NCBI GenBank assembly: GCA_964386635.1 | Contig: CAYLRO010000052.1 | Location: forward strand, 1-15,643 | Direction of reading: 5' to 3' | Length of the DNA stretch: 15,643 nt | DNA from: Sabulitectum sp964386635 | Lineage (GTDB): Bacteria; Fermentibacterota; Fermentibacteria; Fermentibacterales; JCC-6 | Part shown: piece after piece, positions 7,587-13,948 of the stretch | How positions within the stretch are numbered: the stretch's first letter is position 1 | Layout of the letters: every line of letters starts with the position of its first letter | Program-made: the position numbers and the translations under genes | Notes under the pieces: generated by a model | What the model saw: the letters and a program-made list of their open reading frames with translations, nothing else | Told to the model about the DNA's origin: nothing | The model's database searches: none

Positions 7587-8969
7587 TCAGAGAACCATAT
7601 AGATAGTTCTGCCCCTTCTCCATATGAGAAGGAGTGCTTCTCCTACAGTTCCGGCAAGCTTCTCCCTGACTCGGTCCAGAGACTCAACTGCAGTTCTGTT
7701 CACCTCGAGAATTATGTCTCCCTGCTGAATCCCTGCCATTGCAGCAGGGCTGCCCGGTGCAATGTAAACAACAACCACACCGGAAACATCTTCAGCTCCA
7801 AGTCTTGATGCCAGTTCATCAGTCAGCTCTGAAAGCTGCCACCCAAACTGTTCTTCCATCTCCATGGAGACAGACTCGCGGTCCTCCTCCCTGGAACCCA
7901 GGGTTACAGATATCGACCTGTTTCTGCCGTCTCTCACCACTGTAAGATCTATTTCCTCTCCCGGGTCAAGATCAGCTATTCTGTTCCTGAAATCATTAAG
8001 CGATTCGAACTGCACTCCCTGAATTTCAGTTATTACATCTCCCCTTCTCAGCCCTGCTTCTTCAGCAGGAGAATCGGGAAAGACCTCCGAGAGAAGCACT
8101 CCTGACTCGTCCTGAAGTTCGAACTGTTCTGCAAGTTCAGCATTCACTTCCTGCAGACTCACCCCCAGCCAGCCCCGACGCACTTCACCGAATTCCAGCA
8201 GGTCTTCTGTAACAGACCTTATTGTGCTTACAGGTATGGCGAAACCGATCCCCTGATAGCCGCCGCTTCTTGAAGCTATGGCGGTATTCACACCTATCAA
8301 TTCTCCATCAAGGTTAACAAGTGCTCCACCGCTGTTGCCGGGGTTGATTGCCGCATCAGTCTGTATGTAACTCTCATAGTCGGCAAGCCCCACTCCGTCT
8401 CTTCCCAGATAACTGACAATTCCCTGGGTAACAGTCTGACTGAGAGCGAAGGGAGAACCAATTGCCAGAACCCATTCACCAACGCGAAGATCATCACTGT
8501 ACCCCATGCTGATTGAAGGCAGGTCTGCATCAGCCTCTATTTGAATCAGTGCTATATCACTCCGGGGATCTGCACCAACCAGTTTGGCTTCGTACTCCTG
8601 GCCACTGGACAACACCACAAGAAGCTCATCGGCATCACCTGCAACATGGTTATTTGTCACGATAAGACCGTCACTGCTTATTATCACTCCACTGCCCAGG
8701 CCTTCCTGAGTGTATTCTCTGGTTCCCCCGCCGCCGGGATATCCAAAACCAAAAGGCAAATACGGATTGGCCGGACCGGTAACAGTAGTGGTTGAAGTTA
8801 TGGTAACAACGCTGGGACCCACCTTTTGTGCAATATCCGCAAAGAGATCACTCATTCCCCTGGGGTCAACAACTGTGATCTGATCAGCAGAGCTCACTGC
8901 TCCCGCCGCAAGACCTGTTACAAGCAGTGAGACTGCAAGAGAGAGAAGGGTTGTTTTTGTTTTTGCCAT
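7587..8969 (-). CDS. htrA: Periplasmic serine endoprotease, HtrA/DegP/DegQ family
   Basis: Start chosen at ATG 8969 (460 aa), where AAAGGAG lies 5 bases upstream; a TTG at 8984 in frame would overlap that ribosome site. Residues 1-27 are a Sec signal peptide (KTKTTLLSLAVSLLVTGLAAG). The trypsin-like domain has His108 (VTNNHVAG), Asp138 (PRSDIAL) and Ser213 (NPGNSGGAL). Two PDZ domains follow (about 264-358 and 376-456; GLRRGDVITEIQG and GIQQGDIILEVNR). The glycine-rich stretch at about 74-83 is the LA-loop region. Role: ATP-independent degradation and chaperoning of misfolded envelope proteins. Length and domain order fit the family. It is divergent from a CPBP membrane protease, with 112 bases between the starts. 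Confidence 0.96.
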   Translation of the reverse strand: MAKTKTTLLSLAVSLLVTGLAAGAVSSADQITVVDPRGMSDLFADIAQKVGPSVVTITSTTTVTGPANPYLPFGFGYPGGGGTREYTQEGLGSGVIISSDGLIVTNNHVAGDADELLVVLSSGQEYEAKLVGADPRSDIALIQIEADADLPSISMGYSDDLRVGEWVLAIGSPFALSQTVTQGIVSYLGRDGVGLADYESYIQTDAAINPGNSGGALVNLDGELIGVNTAIASRSGGYQGIGFAIPVSTIRSVTEDLLEFGEVRRGWLGVSLQEVNAELAEQFELQDESGVLLSEVFPDSPAEEAGLRRGDVITEIQGVQFESLNDFRNRIADLDPGEEIDLTVVRDGRNRSISVTLGSREEDRESVSMEMEEQFGWQLSELTDELASRLGAEDVSGVVVVYIAPGSPAAMAGIQQGDIILEVNRTAVESLDRVREKLAGTVGEALLLIWRRGRTIYMVL

Positions 8970-9081
8970 GCTGTCTCCTTTCAATTATTCTCAGGCACTG
9001 GAAGAAATAGTCTTCAACATGCTGCACTGTTCCCGAAAGTGTCACTTCTTTTTTTCACAAGCAGAGAAAGGCAGATCTGAA

Positions 9082-9771
9082 ATGAAGATGAAACCGCTTG
9101 GTCTTGCAGGTTCCATCATCTGGTTTGGAATACCCGCCCTTCTTCTTCTGGCGGGAACACGGCTTCTTATCCCCTTTCTGATCAGATCGGGAATTCACGG
9201 GCTCTATTCCTGGTACATCTGTGGTGGAACACTAATGGGGGGAATGCTTGTCACAGCCTGGACAGCAGCTGGAAAAGAAAACAGACTGAAAAGGCTGAGA
9301 TTGGGCAAACTCACAAAAACTCAGCTTAAAACCACTGCTGTAACAACAATAATCACACTGGCGGGAACAGGAGTTATATGGTTTCTCCTGAATACCCTTA
9401 TGGGACCGGCTGAATCAATGATGCCCCATTTTCTTCAGGGAACTGTGATTCCCGGGCAGAACAGAGCTCTGCTCTTCCTGGTCTGGCTTCCTGTGTTCTT
9501 CTGCAACATCATGGGAGAAGAACTTCTCTGGAGAGGATATCTTCTTCCCAGACAGGAAGAAAAGTTCGGAAATAAAGCATGGATACTGAATGGCCTGCTC
9601 TGGATTATTTTCCACATTCCATTCGGCTTGAGAACAATTCTGATGGTGATTCCTGTGTTCTTCGCTCTTCCGCGAATGGCCCGGATAACCCGGAGTACAT
9701 GGCCGGGGATCATCCTCCACGGTGTGCTGAACGGTCCTGCATTTGCCGCAATTCTTCTGGGACTGATCTGA
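9082..9771 (+). CDS. CPBP-family intramembrane metalloprotease (Abi/CAAX-like)
   Basis: The 229-aa start at ATG 9082 is preferred: AAAGG lies 10 bases upstream and a membrane segment follows directly. An in-frame ATG at 8968 would overlap the divergent htrA start and add an unlikely polar, Cys-rich extension. Several hydrophobic segments are visible (about 9-30, 42-62, 86-106, 128-144, 167-197, 206-228). The CPBP motifs are present: EELLWRG (E146, E147, R151), FHIPFG (H178) and HGVLN (H213, N217). These residues form the catalytic/metal site of the Rce1-like fold. Members process prenylated proteins or bacteriocins, or anchor stress regulation. The substrate here is unknown. No gene for a peptide substrate is seen beside it. 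Confidence 0.9.
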   Translation: MKMKPLGLAGSIIWFGIPALLLLAGTRLLIPFLIRSGIHGLYSWYICGGTLMGGMLVTAWTAAGKENRLKRLRLGKLTKTQLKTTAVTTIITLAGTGVIWFLLNTLMGPAESMMPHFLQGTVIPGQNRALLFLVWLPVFFCNIMGEELLWRGYLLPRQEEKFGNKAWILNGLLWIIFHIPFGLRTILMVIPVFFALPRMARITRSTWPGIILHGVLNGPAFAAILLGLI

Positions 9772-9834
9772 CAGTCAGTTCTTAAGTCTGTAAAGAGACC
9801 GTGAACAAGCTGCCGCTGAAACAAGAGCAGTGAT

Positions 9835-9926
9835 TGGCGGAGGGGGTGGGATTCGAACCCACGGTCCCCCAAAAAGAAGACAACGGTTTTCGAGACCGCC
9901 CCGTTCAACCGCTCCGGCACCCCTCC
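9835..9926 (-). tRNA. trnS: tRNA-Ser (anticodon CGA)
   Basis: On the minus strand the acceptor stem GGAGGGG/CCCCTCC is perfect, with discriminator G and an encoded CCA at 9835-9837. The anticodon stem GCGGT/ACCGT holds the loop CTCGAAA, giving anticodon CGA (reads UCG). The variable arm is long (class II), as expected for serine. The T stem is GTGGG/CCCAC around TTCGAAT. The 92-nt length including CCA is normal. It lies between the CPBP protease and the cupin gene. No integrase or repeated attachment-like copy of its 3' end is seen in the window. Confidence 0.97.
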
Positions 9927-9954
9927 GCAGGGAGTGGAAATATATGGAAATGGC

Positions 9955-10308
9955 TCAGGAGGTGTGAGATTGTGGTATCACAGCCAGCAGAGTCATTGGT
10001 TCTGTTCCTGTGTTCTCCAGAGAATGAGATTCACCGCTTCTTGTAAGAATAGAGTGTCCTTTCGAAACACAGGTTTCAGATTCTTCGTCTTTAACTATCC
10101 CTGAACCGGACAAAATGAAATACAGCTCATCCTCATTTTCATGGGTGTGCAGGCCGATACTGGAACCGGGCACAAGGACTATTCTTGCACAGAACCTTAC
10201 AGGGGTTGTGAATTCGTCCTGCATGAACAGCGGTTCAATCACCACTTCGCCTTTCCCTCCGAAGAGCTTCCTGCTCATGGTCATTTTTCCTTCTCTGCGA
10301 ATTATCAT
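9955..10308 (-). CDS. Small single-domain cupin protein
   Basis: The 117-aa protein contains both cupin motifs. Motif 1 is GLHTHENEDELYFILSGSG (His54, His56, Glu61, Gly68). Motif 2 is GESHSLENTG (His95, Asn99). The three His and the Glu form the usual metal site. Cupin_2 proteins of this size are metal-dependent dioxygenases, isomerases or small-molecule binders; the substrate cannot be inferred. I keep the ATG at 10308 because AGGAGGAAGGG precedes it at 5 bases, and the ATG overlaps the previous stop as ATGA, implying translational coupling. ATGs at 10284 and 10278 also follow a purine-rich stretch and are possible alternatives. Confidence 0.9.
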   Translation of the reverse strand: MIIRREGKMTMSRKLFGGKGEVVIEPLFMQDEFTTPVRFCARIVLVPGSSIGLHTHENEDELYFILSGSGIVKDEESETCVSKGHSILTRSGESHSLENTGTEPMTLLAVIPQSHTS

Positions 10309-10943
10309 TCAAACCCTTCCTCCTGCAGGGGACAACCCTGACATTTTGCTGCAGGTCTGCAGTACTCTTTAGCACAGGCCACAAGCAGAGCGTGATACTC
10401 CTGAAAAACTTCAATATCTGCGTTCAATTCATTGTAAAATATCTGCTGCACAGAGGAGTAAGAGCTTTTCTCCCTGCAGAGACCATGCCTGCTGAGAATT
10501 CTTTTCGTGTATGCGTCAACAACGAAAACAGGCCTGTGCAGAACATACAGAAGAATACAGTCGCATGTTTCAGGACCGATTCCCTTCAGGGCAAGAAGCT
10601 CTTCCCTGATCTTTTCTGTTGGATAAAGAACTGATTCCGGTGTACCGTCCCATCCCAGGGAAAGCATGTACCTGCCGGCATTCTGAAGATACTCTGCTTT
10701 TCTTCTGTATGTCCCGGTGCCCCGCAGCAGTTCAGCCAGATCACTTTCCTTCAGTTTCAGGAACTCTGAAGGCGGCAGCAGGTTCATCTTTCTCAATTCA
10801 GCAAGAACTGGTTCCACCCTGTCCCATCTGGTATTCTGAGCCAGAATACAACCGGCAAAGTGCTCGAATGAGTCAGCTCCGGGCCACCAGCCCTGTGGAC
10901 CAAATCCTGAAAACAACCTGTTGTACACTTCCTGAAGGTTCAA
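10305..10943 (-). CDS. Endonuclease III-like DNA glycosylase (HhH-GPD) with iron-sulfur motif, probably monofunctional
   Basis: The 212-aa protein follows the HhH-GPD superfamily layout: LAQNTRWDRV (34-43), helix-hairpin-helix ALKGIGPETCD (118-128), catalytic aspartate in VVDAYTKRI (Asp143), and four C-terminal cysteines (C190, C195, C201, C204) in the place of the 4Fe-4S cluster of Nth. In Nth the lyase lysine follows GVGR. Here that position is Glu125, as in MagIII-like and 'endonuclease III-related' proteins, so a monofunctional glycosylase for damaged bases is more likely than an AP lyase. It starts with TTG at 10943, overlapping the previous stop as TTGA; GGGGTG lies 8 bases upstream, and the next in-frame ATG would delete the conserved N-terminal helices. 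Confidence 0.9.
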   Translation of the reverse strand: MNLQEVYNRLFSGFGPQGWWPGADSFEHFAGCILAQNTRWDRVEPVLAELRKMNLLPPSEFLKLKESDLAELLRGTGTYRRKAEYLQNAGRYMLSLGWDGTPESVLYPTEKIREELLALKGIGPETCDCILLYVLHRPVFVVDAYTKRILSRHGLCREKSSYSSVQQIFYNELNADIEVFQEYHALLVACAKEYCRPAAKCQGCPLQEEGFE

Positions 10944-11887
10944 GGAAAGAGCACCCCGGGAAGCAGAGCATCTCCCACTATCCAGACCATGCCCCTTCCG
11001 TTACCGGTAACACAGTTCAGATTTCTGGACGTTCCCGAGGAAACAGACTCCCAGGACCTGCCATTATCCCGTGACACAACTATCACTCCGCCATGGCCCA
11101 CAGCACACAGAACAGATCCGAACTCAACTGCTGCAATTGAGTTCAGATTGGAAGCAACCGGAACAGATGCCGTTTTCCACTCTTCTTCCATGGTAAGGAT
11201 CAAACCGTTATTGCCTGCAAGTGAAAAAGGAGAGCCTCCGGAAACCAGCACTGTTCCCCCATTTATGTGATGCGGTGAATCTGCCTGGGGAATAATGCTG
11301 TTTGAAAGGGAAAACACCTCTCCTGAAGCAGAAACTGCAAAAGCGGGAAAACCTGAGCACAAACTCACAAAAGAGCCAATAATGGAATTGCTTGAGCCTG
11401 TAGCAACAATTCCTCCAGCCTGTGAGGAGAACACGAACCCGTCTTCGCCTGTAATGACGAAATCAGATGGATGAGAAGGATCGAAATTAACTGACAGCAG
11501 ATCTGCACCGGAACAGTCAAATTCCTCCCATTTCCTCCAGGTTTCACCGCGGTCAAACGATGACAGAAGCACTCCATGGTTACCGCAGGCCATGCATACT
11601 CCATTTACACCAACTGCAACTGAATTCAGGTCAGATTCCAGATCCGCAGGAGAAACATCGATCCAGTTACCCTCTTCATCTCTGAGAAGGATTGTTCCTC
11701 TGTCCCCTGCGGCGATGATTCTGCCGCTGGCAAGATCCGCTGCAACGGAATTCAGAGAATAGAGACATCCGGTGCTCTCTCTCTGCCACGATTCACAACT
11801 GCTGTCAGAGGACAGAATTAGTGATTCTGCGTTAACCGGCCCGGAAGCCAGGAAAAGCAGGGAGAGAACAGTGATAATTTTAGTCAT
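10940..11887 (-). CDS. Exported beta-propeller-like protein (Ycf48/BNR-type repeats)
   Basis: The reading from ATG 11887 (315 aa) begins with a signal peptide (MTKIITVLSLLFLASGPVNA). A TTG at 11908 in frame would add KKRYSG, and either start is possible. The body repeats a pattern of 'LNSVAxxxxGxxxAxGxxGxxLxSxDxGxxW': LNSVAADLASGRIIAAGDRG, LNSVAVGVNGVCMACGNHG with DRGETWRKW, LLSVNFDPSHP...GEDGFVFSS, LNSIAAVEFGSVLCAVGHGG with DNGRSWESVSSG, and a last LNCVTGNGRGMVWIVGD. These are the blades of a photosystem-assembly (Ycf48)/sialidase-Asp-box propeller. It is periplasmic or surface-exposed by inference; binding partner unknown. It heads a three-gene overlapping unit and is divergent from the ferredoxin operon. 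Confidence 0.85.
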   Translation of the reverse strand: MTKIITVLSLLFLASGPVNAESLILSSDSSCESWQRESTGCLYSLNSVAADLASGRIIAAGDRGTILLRDEEGNWIDVSPADLESDLNSVAVGVNGVCMACGNHGVLLSSFDRGETWRKWEEFDCSGADLLSVNFDPSHPSDFVITGEDGFVFSSQAGGIVATGSSNSIIGSFVSLCSGFPAFAVSASGEVFSLSNSIIPQADSPHHINGGTVLVSGGSPFSLAGNNGLILTMEEEWKTASVPVASNLNSIAAVEFGSVLCAVGHGGVIVVSRDNGRSWESVSSGTSRNLNCVTGNGRGMVWIVGDALLPGVLFP

Positions 11888-11960
11888 ACCTGAATATCTC
11901 TTCTTCAATGAAAGAAAACCAGAATAGCCATGGAACAGGGCCTTTCCTTAACGGACTGCT

Positions 11961-12004
11961 TGTTTCCAGAAACAGTTGTTTTTTCACTGAAAAGGAACCA
12001 TAAT
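11961..12004 (+). promoter_or_regulatory. Candidate promoter and palindromic operator of the ferredoxin operon
   Basis: TTGTTT (11976-11981) and CATAAT (11999-12004) are 17 bases apart and resemble a -35/-10 pair; the -10 is 5/6 and the -35 only 3/6 to consensus. Immediately upstream is a 14-bp perfect palindrome, TGTTTCCAGAAACA (11961-11974), a plausible regulator site. It lies between the divergent propeller gene and the ferredoxin genes. Read by eye only. Confidence 0.3.
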
Positions 12005-12056
12005 TCTAGCTCGAGGTACAGTGTAAAGGTAAAAACTATTCTACCAGGAGGCTATA

Positions 12057-13034
12057 ATGAAATCCAAACAGATATGGACAGTTCTGGGAATTGTGCTTCT
12101 TGCGTCAGCTGCTGCCTGCTTCAGCGAAAGCGATCCCCCGATGAACCCTTCGGCAGTAACCCAGGGGAACCTGACAGTAAGCGAAGGCTTCACTTCCGGA
12201 ATTGTTGTCCCGATCTGGGGCTACAGGCTGGGAGAATTTCCCACATTCACTCTCAGGTGGACTGAAGATTCCGCCGCTTCATTTTATGAAGTGCGTGCTT
12301 CGAAAGAAGCTATTACCACTGAAAACTGGAATGATGCTGTTCCTATGGCAATTATTCAGGCACCTGCTGATACAGCCGATGTAGAAGTAATGGTTGAGGT
12401 TCAGTCTGAACCATGCATCGGCTGCGGACTCTGTGAGCAGGTTTGCCCCATGAATGCCATTACCGTACAGGGAGGAGTTGCTGTAATAGATTACGACCTC
12501 TGTACTGCCTGTGGACAGTGCCAGGATGTGTGTCCGGTTGATGCCATCACCGGAACACGCTTCGGGCAGAATTACTTCTTCGGAATCAGAGCATTTTACG
12601 GAGAGGGCAATCCGGCTGATGAAGTCTTCAGCTCCAGTGGCGCATACAGACTGATCTACTTCAATGCTCATTCCACAATAGGTCCTGATCCGGGATTTCA
12701 GCAGTGCCAGCGGTGTATTGAAAGCGTTGACTCTCTTGGCTGCTACGGCGGGTGTTACGTTCTGAATGACTTTGAAGATGAAGAAAGAACTGTATTCACA
12801 GGTTACGGATGCCCGGTTGATGCGATCTGGCAGGACACTTTACCTGTAGGTGACCTTCAGGACATGATATACATTGATTATGATGAGTGTATAAACTGTG
12901 GTCAGTGTCTTCTTGAGTGCTGGAACTACCAGGAACGGATTAACCCGGATCCGAACGCTTACACCGGATTCAGATCCTTCAAGAGACGAGTTGTTTCCGC
13001 AGACTGGGTACCTGAGTATCCCGACAGACCATAG
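12057..13034 (+). CDS. Lipoprotein with FN3-like fold interrupted by a dicluster ferredoxin, plus a second Cys-rich ferredoxin-like region
   Basis: The 325-aa protein starts at ATG 12057, 5 bases after AGGAGG. The N-terminus (MKSKQIWTVLGIVLLASAAAC) is a lipoprotein signal with Cys21; no twin-arginine is present. Residues about 45-100 look like the first half of a fibronectin-III domain (FPTFTLRWTEDSAASFYEVRAS). A 2[4Fe-4S] unit follows: C120-x2-C123-x2-C126-x3-C130-P and C149-x2-C152-x2-C155-x3-C159-P. The missing FN3 half then appears (NYFFGIRAFYGEGNPADE...SGAYRLIYF, 172-202). A second Cys region has C217, C220, C229, C233, C252-P and C278-x2-C281-x2-C284-x3-C288. Predicted to sit in the periplasm, lipid-anchored, carrying up to four clusters. 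The role as electron carrier is inference. First gene of the operon. Confidence 0.88.
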   Translation: MKSKQIWTVLGIVLLASAAACFSESDPPMNPSAVTQGNLTVSEGFTSGIVVPIWGYRLGEFPTFTLRWTEDSAASFYEVRASKEAITTENWNDAVPMAIIQAPADTADVEVMVEVQSEPCIGCGLCEQVCPMNAITVQGGVAVIDYDLCTACGQCQDVCPVDAITGTRFGQNYFFGIRAFYGEGNPADEVFSSSGAYRLIYFNAHSTIGPDPGFQQCQRCIESVDSLGCYGGCYVLNDFEDEERTVFTGYGCPVDAIWQDTLPVGDLQDMIYIDYDECINCGQCLLECWNYQERINPDPNAYTGFRSFKRRVVSADWVPEYPDRP

Positions 13035-13057
13035 AAACCTGTAAGAAAGGAGCGTTC

Positions 13058-13489
13058 ATGAATAACGCCATTACCATACTGATATGTGCCTTCACGGTTA
13101 TTGCAGGGGTTTACCCTGTGAACCTTGAAGGGGTCGAGGGTGAATTCACTGAGCTTCAATTCAGAGCTGAAGGTGCAATCCTTGCGGTTATCGAAGCAGA
13201 GGACGGGATATTCCCTGAAACTGTTGAATTGAAAGACTCATACTATGTGGCTCCTGAAGGCTGCATCAGCTGTCAGCTTTGTGTAAACGCCTGCCCGGTG
13301 CAGGCAATCTCCACGGATGATTGCGGCAAAGCCGTTATTGATCCCGAACTCTGCATCAACTGCGGAATTTGCGCTGGAACATGCCCTGTTGGAACCATCA
13401 AAGCTCTCACCCCTGCCATGTGCCAGCTTTACGGTATTGACGCCGAGGGGAACGAAACCCTTCTCCAGGAAAGTTTTGAGGAGGACTGA
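13058..13489 (+). CDS. Exported 2[4Fe-4S] ferredoxin-like protein
   Basis: The 143-aa protein starts at ATG 13058 with AAAGGAG 5 bases upstream, 23 bases after the lipoprotein gene. Residues 1-18 form a hydrophobic signal-like segment (MNNAITILICAFTVIAGV) that oddly lacks positive charges. A short acidic beta-rich stretch (21-65) precedes the ferredoxin unit: C69-x2-C72-x2-C75-x3-C79-P and C99-x2-C102-x2-C105-x3-C109-P, the bacterial dicluster pattern. There are extra cysteines at C89 and C122. The tail is acidic (LLQESFEED). The cluster ligands look complete, so it should bind two 4Fe-4S clusters if assembled. It shares a 1-base TGATG overlap with the next gene, implying coupled translation. 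Confidence 0.88.
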   Translation: MNNAITILICAFTVIAGVYPVNLEGVEGEFTELQFRAEGAILAVIEAEDGIFPETVELKDSYYVAPEGCISCQLCVNACPVQAISTDDCGKAVIDPELCINCGICAGTCPVGTIKALTPAMCQLYGIDAEGNETLLQESFEED

Positions 13490-13716
13490 TGGCTAAGAAG
13501 GGGATGTTGATCCTGGTTCTTCTGCTGGTTGCAGCTGCTGCTGCAAGCACAAGGTACTGGGTGGAACCGGAAAAATGCAGCGGATGCGGCGACTGTGAAA
13601 TGGTGTGTCCTGTTAATGCAATAACAATCGAAGACGGGGTCTCACACATAAACCCTGACAAGTGCATCGGTTGCGGACTTTGTCAGGGGGTGTGTACCTA
13701 TGACGCGATCCACTAG
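13489..13716 (+). CDS. Small exported 2[4Fe-4S] ferredoxin-like protein
   Basis: The 75-aa protein begins with a classical n/h-region (MAKKGMLILVLLLVAAAAAS, cleavage likely near A19/S20) and continues as a minimal dicluster ferredoxin. Ligands are C30-x2-C33-x2-C36-x3-C40-P and C59-x2-C62-x2-C65-x3-C69. The last motif has Thr instead of the usual Pro (CTYDAI). The mature part of about 55 aa is the size of clostridial ferredoxins, which are cytoplasmic, so the added signal is the unusual element. The gene overlaps its upstream neighbour by 1 base and the downstream ferredoxin by 17 bases in another frame. Confidence 0.88.
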   Translation: MAKKGMLILVLLLVAAAAASTRYWVEPEKCSGCGDCEMVCPVNAITIEDGVSHINPDKCIGCGLCQGVCTYDAIH

Positions 13717-13948
13717 GATTCTTCTGATCGGGTTGGCTGTTGCTGCAGTGTTCGCAGCATGCACAAGCCCCCTGGCCAGTGCCATGCTCACTGTAGACAC
13801 TGCAAGGTGCGTAGGGTGCGGTGAATGTGAAGAGGTCTGTCCGTACGGAGCAATCGAGGTTATTGACGGTGATGCCGTTATCAACCCGACACTCTGTCAC
13901 CAGTGCAACAGATGCATAGAAGCATGCCCGGAAGGAGCAATCTACTGA
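13700..13948 (+). CDS. Small exported ferredoxin-like (lipo)protein, 2[4Fe-4S]
   Basis: The 82-aa protein starts at ATG 13700, inside the end of the preceding gene; CAGGGGGTG lies about 8 bases upstream and supports this start. The N-terminal segment MTRSTRILLIGLAVAAVFAAC is either a lipoprotein signal (FAAC, Cys21) or a Sec signal cleaved after LASA. The ferredoxin unit has C37-x2-C40-x2-C43-x3-C47-P and C66-x2-C69-x2-C72-x3-C76-P, all eight ligands present, and ends just after (EGAIY). No RR pair for the Tat pathway is seen. The next gene starts on the overlapping TGATG. Confidence 0.87.
   Translation: MTRSTRILLIGLAVAAVFAACTSPLASAMLTVDTARCVGCGECEEVCPYGAIEVIDGDAVINPTLCHQCNRCIEACPEGAIY

Noticed and set aside
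9835..9926. tRNA-Ser as an integration site for a mobile element
   Set aside because: No integrase, no second copy of the tRNA end, and no change in gene style on either side within the window.
13642..13884. Minus-strand open frames across the small ferredoxin genes
   Set aside because: They are mirror frames of Cys-motif repeats; the plus-strand frames have intact motifs, starts and overlaps.
12057..13948. Ferredoxin genes as part of an Rnf, formate dehydrogenase or hydrogenase operon
   Set aside because: No RnfC/D/G/E/A, molybdopterin, hydrogenase or cytochrome gene is present; each protein has its own export signal, which those cytoplasmic subunits lack.
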